From Chloroflexota bacterium (GTDB lineage Bacteria; Chloroflexota; Dehalococcoidia; Lucifugimonadales; UBA3495): 64,000 bases of DNA. The DNA is taken from contig VXOH01000020.1 in NCBI GenBank assembly GCA_009840135.1, forward strand, positions 30,202 through 94,201, given 5' to 3'. The notes beneath the pieces are model-generated. The model was not told the origin of the DNA, searched no databases, and was given only the letters and a program-made list of their open reading frames with translations. A program made the translations under genes and the position numbers. Each line of letters opens with the position of its first letter. The first letter of the stretch is position 1. Shown one piece after another: positions 28,086-36,725 of this stretch.

Positions 28086-28196
28086 TGGAAACTTTCTCAA
28101 AAGTCCCCTCTGCCCCTGGGAGAGGGTTAGGGTGAGGGCGAACAGGTATAGTGGAGAACCGGTTGGGACAGCCAGCGCCGGTTTTGAGATAGTTTC
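28086..28196. repeat. MITE-like intergenic repeat, family B copy 2
   Basis: 111 bp; terminal inverted repeats GAAACTTTCTCAAAA / TTTTGAGATAGTTTC; internal GGGAGAGGGTTAGGGTGAGGGCGA. Confidence 0.75.
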
Positions 28197-28238
28197 TTAA
28201 CCAATCTCATCCAGGAACGCTTTTTGGAGGTAATTGAC

Positions 28239-28640
28239 ATGCCGGAACGCAATCCCTACATGCCAACGTTCACCACGGGAAGCATCAAGGTCAGCATGAT
28301 TCAGCATACCAACGTGGAAACCAGCGACGTGGCCCGCAGCCAGGACTGGTACCGCCGGGCCTTCGGGGCCGAGTGGACCGAGGACGGCCCCCGCTACCTG
28401 AAGCTGGGCAACACGGAACTGCATCTGCACGTTGAGGCCAACCCCCAGCCCCATCCCACCAACCACTTCGCCGTTGAGGTCGAGGACTGGGACGCCTGGC
28501 TGGCCAACCTCCAGCAGGAGGGCATTGACTTTGAGCCCGGGCGGGCGCCCAAGCTCAACGACAGCGGCAAGCTGGCCGGCTTCGTGCGCGACCCGGACGG
28601 CAACCTGATCGAGGTCATGTACCACGCCGCCTGGCACTAA
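28239..28640 (+). CDS. VOC (glyoxalase/bleomycin resistance) family protein
   Basis: IKVSMIQHTNVETSDVARSQDWYRRAFGAEW...HLHVEANPQPHPTNHFAVEVEDWDAWLANLQQ...FVRDPDGNLIEVM. Confidence 0.92.
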   Translation: MPERNPYMPTFTTGSIKVSMIQHTNVETSDVARSQDWYRRAFGAEWTEDGPRYLKLGNTELHLHVEANPQPHPTNHFAVEVEDWDAWLANLQQEGIDFEPGRAPKLNDSGKLAGFVRDPDGNLIEVMYHAAWH

Positions 28641-28660
28641 CCCGCCGCAAGGGAAGGTCC

Positions 28661-28738
28661 CGTCGTTCCTGCGAAGGCAGGAACCTCGCTCGGGTCTACC
28701 CAGGTCTAACCCGGGCTTCTGCCTTCGCAGTAATGACC
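28661..28738. repeat. REPIN-like intergenic repeat, family A copy 3
   Basis: CGTCGTTCCTGCGAAGGCAGGAACCTCGC...GCCTTCGCAGTAATGAC. Confidence 0.75.
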
Positions 28739-28852
28739 AAAAGGCAGCGACGCCAGCTCACCAGGGGGCGAAAGTTACCCAACCCCAACCCGTAGGGGCA
28801 GCCCTTGTGGCTGCCCTCTGCCCCGCCGGGCAGCCGCCCTGGGCGTTTTCTC

Positions 28853-29146
28853 TTACCCCTGCATCCCCTCGACAAAAATAGCGTTGGTGGTAGCCGTGTT
28901 GTGCCGCATCGCCTTGGGACCCGCGTACTCTTCCGAGTAGTACCAGGCCTTGGCCTGCTCCACGCTGTCAAACTCCAGGACTACCAGGCGGCTGGGGCTC
29001 CAGTCCCCCTCCACCGTCTCTGTGGCCCCACCCCGCACCACGTACCGGCCGCCATAGGCCTCGATGGTTCCGCTGACCAGCTTGCGGTACTCCTCAAACC
29101 CCTCCGGGTCCGTTACCGTAACGTCTGCAATCATGTACCCAGCCAT
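28853..29146 (-). CDS. DUF1330 domain-containing protein
   Basis: MAGYMIADVTVTDPEGFEEYRKLVSGTIEAYGGRYVVRGGATETVEGDWSPSRLVVLEFDSVEQAKAWYYSEEY. Confidence 0.95.
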   Translation of the reverse strand: MAGYMIADVTVTDPEGFEEYRKLVSGTIEAYGGRYVVRGGATETVEGDWSPSRLVVLEFDSVEQAKAWYYSEEYAGPKAMRHNTATTNAIFVEGMQG

Positions 29147-29193
29147 TCGATGCTCCTTTTTGCTGTCCTCGTAACTTAAGGAAAATTTTGCCC

Positions 29194-29335
29194 GAGCCTC
29201 TCTTCCCCCTTGATGTGTTGACAGGGTATGTACCTGCCGGAGACTCTCTTCTCCCTTGATGTGCTGACAGGGTATGTACCTGCCGCAAACCCTGCCCCGT
29301 TAGTACGTCATCCTGCCCGTTAGTATGTCATTCTG
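29194..29335. repeat. Two adjacent tandem duplications (46 bp x2, 20 bp x2)
   Basis: 29194-29239/29240-29285 (gagcctctcttcccccttgatgtgttgacagggtatgtacctgccg) and 29296-29315/29316-29335 (cccgttagtacgtcatcctg). Confidence 0.85.
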
Positions 29336-29593
29336 AACGGAGTGAAGAATCTATAGTCACCCCCTTATGACGACTTTCGGAATAGCAAGGCAATCTATCT
29401 TCGCGAGCTCGGGTCCTTCGCGTAGTTTATCTTGAGCTATGCCGAAGGGCTAAGGATGTCATATCAGCCGGCAATTCTTCACCGCAAGGTCCGAATACAT
29501 ACCGCTCTCAGCCCTTGGAGAGGGCGTAATCCGCCTCAGGCGGACCTGTGCCGGTAAGGTCAGGACTGGGGCGAAGCCTTCCCATCTCCGGAA

Positions 29594-30769
29594 TTACCCG
29601 TGGGAATGGTCGTGCTGCTCCCGGTGCTGCCGCAGCAGGTCCTTGCCGTAGTCGTTGCCGTTGGGCGTCCGCATCACGGTGTGGATGTGGTTGCGGGTGG
29701 GGTAATCGTTGTCCAGGAAAATGCCGTTCTGGTGATCAAACTCGATGAGTATTACCGGGCTGTGTACCCGGTAGTAGAAAACGCTGTCCTCTCCGGTCCC
29801 GCCCATCCAGGCGAAGTGGGTTTCGCTGAGATGTTGCCTGACTTCGTCCATTCTTAATTGGGCATGGCCGGCCGGCATCCGGTTTACGTAAGTCCCGATC
29901 AGATCGAACATTATGGCCTGCTGGTGGCTGGACAGGTCGTCGAACTTGATGCCCTCATAGTGCATTTCGAAGTTGTCCCGGAACGCCCCGGTAAACACTC
30001 CGGAAGGAACATCCTCCGATACAACTGCCTTCCTGCGCTGGTCGGCGGTGAAAGTCTGGGCCAGGTTGATTGCGGCGCTCTCCTCCGCCTGGAATACCCT
30101 GGTGCCGGCGTACTTACCGATATCCACGGCCACCGGCTCGGAGCCCATGAACATGGGCGTCATTACCACCTGGTCCCCCAGCACGAACCAGTTGACGTTC
30201 AGGTGATGGCCGTCGAACTGCCAGCCCCAAGGCTCGTCCTGGGAGGGCTCGCCCATTATGCTGAGCCAGTAAAGCCATTCCCCCAGTTCTTCATCGCTGC
30301 CGGTAATTTCCCGTATTGCCTCGTTCAGCCTCATAATGTTGCGGGCCAGCTCAAATCCCTGGGGACTGAATCCCTGTCGCAGCAGGCCAAAGACCAGCTC
30401 CCGCTGGTCCTGGCTCATGGGTTCCATCATGGCCCCGTGGCGCATCAGGAAAACGTGGATGTTGCTCCAGCGGCGCCAGGCATCGCTATCCATCGTAAAC
30501 CGGGCAGCGTCGCGCTGGCTGGCGTCCAGCGAAGCCAGCCAGGCTTCTGCGGCCCCTTTCATTACATCGGTCGAGAGCCCCGTCTGTTGCAGCGAGTACA
30601 GCCCCGGCTTTACCTGGCCGTCGGCAGACAGCCCCTTGAAGGGTTCGGCGATTTGAGCCTCGGCGTTGCTGAGGTTCTCCCGCATCTGCTCCGACATGTC
30701 GGGGTCCAGCCTTCGTCCCGAAACAACCGGCCGGTTTCGTATCTTGAAGTCCTTCAAAGTGAGTGTCAT
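29594..30769 (-). CDS. DUF3500 domain-containing protein
   Basis: QTGLSTDVMKGAAEAWLASLDASQRDAARFTMDSDAWRRWSNIH...LYWLSIMGEPSQDEPWGWQFDGHHLNVNWFVLGDQVVMTPMFMGSEP. Confidence 0.9.
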   Translation of the reverse strand: MTLTLKDFKIRNRPVVSGRRLDPDMSEQMRENLSNAEAQIAEPFKGLSADGQVKPGLYSLQQTGLSTDVMKGAAEAWLASLDASQRDAARFTMDSDAWRRWSNIHVFLMRHGAMMEPMSQDQRELVFGLLRQGFSPQGFELARNIMRLNEAIREITGSDEELGEWLYWLSIMGEPSQDEPWGWQFDGHHLNVNWFVLGDQVVMTPMFMGSEPVAVDIGKYAGTRVFQAEESAAINLAQTFTADQRRKAVVSEDVPSGVFTGAFRDNFEMHYEGIKFDDLSSHQQAIMFDLIGTYVNRMPAGHAQLRMDEVRQHLSETHFAWMGGTGEDSVFYYRVHSPVILIEFDHQNGIFLDNDYPTRNHIHTVMRTPNGNDYGKDLLRQHREQHDHSHG

Positions 30770-30880
30770 CAGTATCGTCCTCCCATGGAAGATAGCCAAT
30801 TATACTACGGCGGCCGTTGCCAGGAATTCTTTCCCCAGTGCAAAGCGGAGCGACGGCAAGAACGCAGCAAATGTTCCTAT

Positions 30881-30950
30881 CCGCTCATCCTGAGCTTGTC
30901 GAAGGACGCCCCCGAATCGAGGGATGGCTCGACAAGCTCACCATGGGCGG
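30881..30950. repeat. Inverted intergenic repeat, family D
   Basis: CCGCTCATCCTGAGCTTGTCGAAGG...GGCTCGACAAGCTCACCATGGGCGG. Confidence 0.65.
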
Positions 30951-31081
30951 CTAAGTGAATGCTCGGCAATGGTCCTGAGCAGGGCAGAGGGCAAATTAAA
31001 CGCCCTGGTTTTGCCCCCGCCCGTCAGGGGTCGGGCAGTGGGCGGGTGCGGCGGCCCTGTTTGTCGGCTGGGGCGCTTCCT

Positions 31082-32089
31082 TTACGGCCACTGGTTCCCC
31101 ACGGCCTCAACGTAAAGCGAGTACAGGGACTGGCTGCAGGTCATGAACAGCCGGTTCTTCTTGACTCCGCCGAAACAAAGATTGGAACAGGGCTCCGGCA
31201 GGTGAATCCGGCCAATCAGCTCGCCCTCAGGAGTGAAGCAATGGACTCCGTCTCTGCCGGCCCCGGCCCAGCCCACGCTGGACCACAGGTTCCCGTCCCG
31301 GTCCGTCCTCATTCCGTCGGCAAATCCGGGCGATAGGTCGGCAAACACCTTCCCGCCCCGCAGCTTTCCCCCGTCCTCCACGTCGAATGCTCGAATATGT
31401 CCCAGCGCATGGGGATCGTGGGAAATGCCGCTGTCGGAAATGTACAGCCGTTTCTCGTCCGGCGAAAAGCACAGTCCGTTGGGCTTCACCAGATCATCGG
31501 CAACTACAGCCACGCCGCCGGTACCGGGGTCCAGGCGATAGACTTGAGTGGGCAGTTCCGCCTCGGCTCGCTGACCTTCGTAGCCCACGATTATTCCATA
31601 GCCGGGGTCGGTAAACCAGACCGACCCGTCGGACTTGACCACCACGTCGTTGGGCGCGTTTAATCTCTTCCCCTCAAAGCTGTCCAGCAGCACGGTAAGG
31701 CTGCCATCGTACTCGGTGCGCGTAACCCGACGGGGCAGGTGCTCACAGGTTATCAGGCGCCCCTGCAGGTCCCTGGTATTGCCGTTGCCGTAGTTGGAGG
31801 GTTGCCGGAAAACCGACACCGAATTCGTTATCTCGCAGTAGCGCAGCATCCGGTTGTTGGGAATGTCGCTGAACACCAGGGAGCCGAAGTCGCCGAACCA
31901 TACCGGCCCCTCGGCCCAGCGAGTCCCCGTGTACAGGCATTCCACGGCGGCGTTTCCGTTCCGGTATGCGTTGAACCGCGAATCAACAACCTCCACCGCC
32001 ACGTCCGGGTAACGGACGATTCCCTGGTCCCAGCGCCTGCTCAATTCAGGAGTCCATTCTCCGGGAGTCCGTTCATTGTTTCCTGGCAT
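31082..32089 (-). CDS. SMP-30/gluconolactonase family protein
   Basis: TRWAEGPVWFGDFGSLVFSDIPNNRMLRY...NAPNDVVVKSDGSVWFTDPGYGI...KPNGLCFSPDEKRLYISDSG. Confidence 0.95.
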   Translation of the reverse strand: MPGNNERTPGEWTPELSRRWDQGIVRYPDVAVEVVDSRFNAYRNGNAAVECLYTGTRWAEGPVWFGDFGSLVFSDIPNNRMLRYCEITNSVSVFRQPSNYGNGNTRDLQGRLITCEHLPRRVTRTEYDGSLTVLLDSFEGKRLNAPNDVVVKSDGSVWFTDPGYGIIVGYEGQRAEAELPTQVYRLDPGTGGVAVVADDLVKPNGLCFSPDEKRLYISDSGISHDPHALGHIRAFDVEDGGKLRGGKVFADLSPGFADGMRTDRDGNLWSSVGWAGAGRDGVHCFTPEGELIGRIHLPEPCSNLCFGGVKKNRLFMTCSQSLYSLYVEAVGNQWP

Positions 32090-32142
32090 TGCCTGCTCCT
32101 TCCAGTGGTCCGAGAAGTATGTTTTGATGAGCTGGGGAATAA

Positions 32143-32221
32143 CCGTCGTTCCTGCGAAGGCAGGAACCTCCGCTCATTGGGTGCGATCCGCCTGAGGCGG
32201 ACGCCTTCGCAGGAATGACGG
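32143..32221. repeat. REPIN-like intergenic repeat, family A copy 4, with nested TCCGCCTGAGGCGGA
   Basis: Terminal inverted repeats CCGTCGTTCCTGCGAAGGC / GCCTTCGCAGGAATGACGG. Confidence 0.8.
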
Positions 32222-32410
32222 AATTGCCAAACAGCCTTCATTCCAGTTGCGTTTACCCTGTGATTTCTATCAATTAATTCCTGCCAATCGGAAAAGACCC
32301 AGCTTTGTTCATATCCCTCGCCTTGCCCCATTCCTTCCCGTAATGGTACTTTACTGCATAGCATTCTGACACTGGCGCTCCAGATTCAAACAACTGACGA
32401 GGAATAACTT

Positions 32411-33907
32411 ATGGCAACTGCACCGGCGGCGCCCCATCGCAACTTTATTGGCGGACAGTGGGTTGAGTCCGCGTCCGGCCGCACCTATCCCATCTACAAC
32501 CCGGCCCACAAGGGTACGGCGCTGGGCGAGTTCCAGACCTCGACCCCCGATGATGCCCTGCAGGCGGTGGCCGCGGCCAAGGAGGCCCTGGAAGGCTGGG
32601 CCAATACCCCCGCCCCGGCCCGGGCCCAGGTGCTGTTCCGCGCCCTGGAAATTATGGGCCGCCGCAGCGACGAACTGGCCCGCACCATAACCGAGGAGGA
32701 GGGCAAGCCCCTGCCCGACGCCATGGGCGAGGTCCGGCGCGCCATGAACATTATCGAATACGCCGCCGGCGAGGGACGCCGAATGTTCGGCTATACCACC
32801 CCATCGGAACTGCCCAGCACCGTGGCCTACACCGTGCGCCGTCCCCTGGGCGTGGTCGCCATAATCACCCCCTGGAACTTTCCCATCGCCATACCGGCCT
32901 GGAAGATGGCTCCGGCCCTGATCTGCGGCAATACCCTGGTCTTCAAGCCGGCTTCCATCACTCCCCTCAGCGCCGTAAAACTCACCGAGGTATTCGAGGA
33001 AGCCGGCCTGCCTCCCGGAGTGCTGAACCTGATCACCGGCCCCGGCGGCTCGGTGGGCAACGCCCTGGTGGAGAGCCCGGATGTTAACGGCATCTCCTTC
33101 ACCGGCTCCACCGACATCGGCACCGGCATCTACGCCCAGGGAGCCCAGCGGCTCAAGAAAGTCCAGTGCGAGATGGGCGGCAAGAACGCCGTCATCCTGC
33201 TGGCCGACGCCGACCTGGACAAGGCCCTGGGCGGTATCGTCCAGGGGGCCTTCGGCTCCACCGGGCAGCGCTGCACCGCCACCAGCCGCGTCATCGTGGA
33301 GGAAGGCGTTTACGACACATTCATGGAACAGTTGATTGACCGGACTTCAAAGCTCAAGGTAGGCGACGGCCTGGCCCCGGACACCGACGTCAGTCCCCTG
33401 TCCAGCCAGTCCCAGCTGGACACCGTGCTGGAGTACATCGGCATCGGCGCCGAGGAGGGCGCCCACCTGGCCTTTGGCGGCCACGCCGTAACCGGCGGCG
33501 AGTTCGACGAAGGCTATTACGTTGAACCAACCATCTTTACCGACTGCACGCCCGATATGCGCATCTCCCAGGAGGAGATATTCGGCCCGGTCCTGACCGT
33601 CTTCAAGGCCCGGGACCTGGAAGAGGCGGTGGAAATCTCCAATAGCGTCAAGTTTGGCTTGTCCTCGTCGGTTTACACCCGCGACCTGCCCCGCGCCTAC
33701 CGGTACATCAACACCGTGGATGCCGGCATGGTCCACGTAAATGCTCCCACCCTGGGCGGCGAGGTACATCTCCCCTTTGGCGGTCTCAAGTCCTCCGGCG
33801 TGGGCCAGCGGGAGCAGGGCGTGGAAGCGGTGGACTTCTTCAGCGAAGTCATCACCGTGTACATTGACTACGCCGACGCCCCCCGAACCCAGGCCAGATT
33901 TATCTAG
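32411..33907 (+). CDS. Aldehyde dehydrogenase family protein
   Basis: [22 protein letters not shown]...[24 protein letters not shown]...FTGSTDIG...[10 protein letters not shown]...GQRCTATSR...QEEIFGPV. Confidence 0.96.
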   Translation: MATAPAAPHRNFIGGQWVESASGRTYPIYNPAHKGTALGEFQTSTPDDALQAVAAAKEALEGWANTPAPARAQVLFRALEIMGRRSDELARTITEEEGKPLPDAMGEVRRAMNIIEYAAGEGRRMFGYTTPSELPSTVAYTVRRPLGVVAIITPWNFPIAIPAWKMAPALICGNTLVFKPASITPLSAVKLTEVFEEAGLPPGVLNLITGPGGSVGNALVESPDVNGISFTGSTDIGTGIYAQGAQRLKKVQCEMGGKNAVILLADADLDKALGGIVQGAFGSTGQRCTATSRVIVEEGVYDTFMEQLIDRTSKLKVGDGLAPDTDVSPLSSQSQLDTVLEYIGIGAEEGAHLAFGGHAVTGGEFDEGYYVEPTIFTDCTPDMRISQEEIFGPVLTVFKARDLEEAVEISNSVKFGLSSSVYTRDLPRAYRYINTVDAGMVHVNAPTLGGEVHLPFGGLKSSGVGQREQGVEAVDFFSEVITVYIDYADAPRTQARFI

Positions 33908-34996
33908 ATGGGGAAGGGAGTTCGCAAATGCCGTTCGGGGGTCTTGGCCGCGCTGGTCTTCTTGGGGCTGGCCCTGGCCCTCCCCGCCTGCGGCCCCTCC
34001 GACGAGGAGCTGGACCGGCTCATTGATCAACGGGCGCAGGCCATCGATGACGCCATGCCCACCGTCACGCCCCAGGTCATTCCCGTTCCTACGCCTCAGC
34101 CTACGGCCACGCGCATACCCGACCCTACTCCCCTGCCAACGCCCACGTTGGTATCCACTGCCACGCCCGCGCCGGCTCCCACACCCGTGCCTACCCCCAC
34201 CAGCCTGCCCACCGCAACCCCGCAACCCACGGCTACACCCGTAGCCTTTCCCGCTACGGCCACGCCGGCTCCCACGCCGACTCCTGTAACTTTCCCCCCT
34301 ACGGCTACTCCCGTCGTCATTCCCAACACCCCCACGCCGCAGCCCACCGCTACGCCCCAGCCCTTTGCCGACTTCAGGGCCATTCATCAGCACGCCTGGA
34401 CCTCGGTTTTTATGATCGAAACCCGGTTAAGCCGCGGCTCCGGCTGGCTGATTGAGCCGGACCTGATTATCACCAACGAACACGTCGTGGGGCATTACCG
34501 GTCGGTGACCGTGCGGCAGGGCGAGGACCCGAAGTTCACCGCCAGTGTCCTGGCCGTTGACCGGGATAGAGACCTGGCCCTGATCGAATTTGACCCGGAC
34601 AAGGTGCCCTTGAGCAGCCGCGCCTCTCCCCTTCCCCTGGGCACCGTCCCCTCCGAGGACATCGCCCAGGAGTTGATGGCCCTCGGCTACTCCACCACTT
34701 CTCCTCGCGATGATGGCTCCGTCGGCGCCGCCTCCGCCAACCGGGGCGTATTGTCCCAGGTGGTTTACGTTGACGACGACCGGCAGGTCACCAACCTGCT
34801 TATGGACGTGCCGGTGGACCCCGGGGACAGTGGCGGGCCCGTCTTTAACGGCAAGGGCGAGGTTATTGGGCTGGTGCGCGCCGCCCAGACCCAGGCGGCC
34901 GGCGGCAAACGGGTGGTGGGTACCTTCTTCGCCGTCCATGTGGATGAAATCAGGGAAGCCCTGCCCGACCTGAAGCAGGGCAAATCCAGCCATTGA
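33908..34996 (+). CDS. Trypsin-like serine protease lipoprotein with Pro/Thr-rich linker
   Basis: Lipobox ALPACG; PT-rich 34080-34370; triad motifs TNEHVVGH, RDLALIEFD, DPGDSGGPVF. Confidence 0.9.
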   Translation: MGKGVRKCRSGVLAALVFLGLALALPACGPSDEELDRLIDQRAQAIDDAMPTVTPQVIPVPTPQPTATRIPDPTPLPTPTLVSTATPAPAPTPVPTPTSLPTATPQPTATPVAFPATATPAPTPTPVTFPPTATPVVIPNTPTPQPTATPQPFADFRAIHQHAWTSVFMIETRLSRGSGWLIEPDLIITNEHVVGHYRSVTVRQGEDPKFTASVLAVDRDRDLALIEFDPDKVPLSSRASPLPLGTVPSEDIAQELMALGYSTTSPRDDGSVGAASANRGVLSQVVYVDDDRQVTNLLMDVPVDPGDSGGPVFNGKGEVIGLVRAAQTQAAGGKRVVGTFFAVHVDEIREALPDLKQGKSSH

Positions 34997-35057
34997 GCAA
35001 CGTCCTGGCGGCCTCGATCTGACCGCCCCGACCTGGCAGCGCTTCCCTTGCCTCAAC

Positions 35058-35086
35058 TTGACCCTTGTAGGTACGAATCCTATAAT
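35058..35086 (+). promoter_or_regulatory. Sigma70-type promoter of pheS
   Basis: TTGACC-17 bp-TATAAT. Confidence 0.75.
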
Positions 35087-35142
35087 GGCGTGGCGGGAAC
35101 AATCCCTTTTCCCGCTTATTCTCCCGGTATAGGTGTAAAGGC

Positions 35143-36201
35143 TTGACGCAAAGCACCGTCCAGTCCATCGAAGCCCTGACCCAGACCGCCCTTGATGAGC
35201 TCGACAGCATAGATGATGCCGATTCGCTGGAACAGTGGCGGGTAAGATTCCTGGGAAGACGAGGCGAACTGACCGGCATTCTGCGGGGTCTCTCCCAGTT
35301 GGATTTGGAAGAGCGGCGCCAGGTTGGCGCCCTGGGCAACCAGGCCAAGTCCGGCCTGGAAGAAGCCTTGGACCGCCGCTCACAGGAAATCAGCCAGGCC
35401 AGGCTGGCCCAGGTGGCCGACCTGGAACGTATTGACGTCACCTTGCCCGGCCGTCCCGTGGCCACCGGTCGGCTTCACCCGACCACCCAGGTGGTCAGGG
35501 AAATTACCGACGCCTTCGTGGCCATGGGTTTCAGCATCGTTGAGGGTCCCGAGGTGGAATGGGACCATTACAACTTTGAAATGCTGAACATTCCCCAGGG
35601 ACATCCCGCCCGCGATATGTGGAATACCCTGTGGGTGGATTACGTCAACGAGGAAGGCCAGCGGCCCATGCTGCTGCGTACCCACACTTCGCCCATGCAG
35701 GCCCGGGTTATGGAGCAGGTGCAGCCTCCGGTGCGCGTGGTTGTGCCGGGCAAGTGCTACCGGTACGAGGCCACCGACGCCACCCACGAATGGCACTTCT
35801 ACCAGGTGGAAGGCCTGGCCGTGGATGAAGGCATTACCTTCGCCGACCTGAAGGGCACGCTTTACGAATTTGCCCGAAGGCTGTTCGGCTCGGAACGCAA
35901 GGTGCGGTTCCGCTGCGACTACTTCCCCTTCGTTGAACCCGGCGTGGACATGTCCATTGACTGCTTTGCCTGCGATGGGTCGGACAACTCCTGCCGTATT
36001 TGCCGGGGCAGCGGTTGGATTGAGATTATGGGTGCGGGCATGGTGCATCCCCAGGTATTGGCCGGCGTGGGTTACGACACGGAAAAATACACGGGATTCG
36101 CCTTCGGCCTGGGACCGGAGCGTATTGCCATGCTGAAGTACGGCATTGACGATATCCGGCACTTCTACTCCAACGACCTGCGCTTCCTGAGGCAGTTTTA
36201 G
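35143..36201 (+). CDS. pheS: Phenylalanyl-tRNA synthetase alpha subunit (TTG start)
   Basis: LLRTHTSPMQARVM...YRYEATDATHEWHFYQVEGLAVDEGITFADLKG...FGLGPERIAMLKYGIDDIRHFYSNDLRFLRQF. Confidence 0.97.
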   Translation: MTQSTVQSIEALTQTALDELDSIDDADSLEQWRVRFLGRRGELTGILRGLSQLDLEERRQVGALGNQAKSGLEEALDRRSQEISQARLAQVADLERIDVTLPGRPVATGRLHPTTQVVREITDAFVAMGFSIVEGPEVEWDHYNFEMLNIPQGHPARDMWNTLWVDYVNEEGQRPMLLRTHTSPMQARVMEQVQPPVRVVVPGKCYRYEATDATHEWHFYQVEGLAVDEGITFADLKGTLYEFARRLFGSERKVRFRCDYFPFVEPGVDMSIDCFACDGSDNSCRICRGSGWIEIMGAGMVHPQVLAGVGYDTEKYTGFAFGLGPERIAMLKYGIDDIRHFYSNDLRFLRQF

Positions 36202-36234
36202 CTGCGGAAGCATCCAACTGGCGGAGGGCCAATT

Positions 36235-36657
36235 GTGACCCCGAATAACGGACCAGACCGTTTCGCCGAACTTAGCAACCAGGTAGCAGTGCTTCAAGAG
36301 CACATAAACGCCCTCAGCTCGGGCGTAGCTTCCCTTGAAGCTACTGTAGCCGATCATGGCAGGAAGCTGGAGCACGTTGAGGACCAATTGGAGCGTTTGG
36401 GAGGTAGGGTTGGCAACATTGAGGCCAAGTTGGACCGGGTGGTAAGCGACGTTAGTTCTCTGGAAAGCAGTTTGAATTCCATCCAGGAGAACGTAACCGG
36501 CAATCGTGAGCAGCTCATTCGTGTGAGTACGCAAATTGAAGACCTTGGCAACAGAGTGCAGGGCACGGAACAAAGGGTAACTCTGCTATACATTTCCACG
36601 TTGGGAGCCTTTCTCGCGGCCTTAGCCCTCGTTGTTGTGAACAACATCCTGACCTGA
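36235..36657 (+). CDS. Coiled-coil protein with C-terminal TM helix
   Basis: Heptad-like repeats VAVLQEHINALSSGVASLEATVADHGRKLEHVEDQLERLGGRVGNIEAKL; C-terminal hydrophobic tail. Confidence 0.75.
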   Translation: MTPNNGPDRFAELSNQVAVLQEHINALSSGVASLEATVADHGRKLEHVEDQLERLGGRVGNIEAKLDRVVSDVSSLESSLNSIQENVTGNREQLIRVSTQIEDLGNRVQGTEQRVTLLYISTLGAFLAALALVVVNNILT

Positions 36658-36725
36658 CAACACAATCATTTTGAACCGAATCGCCGAAATGGCGAGTTCG
36701 GAGCCAATTTAGAGATTCAAAACCC

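Noticed and set aside
34096-34383. Minus-strand Gly/Val-rich ORF and plus-strand tandem repeats
   Set aside because: Reverse of the Pro/Thr linker of the serine protease gene.
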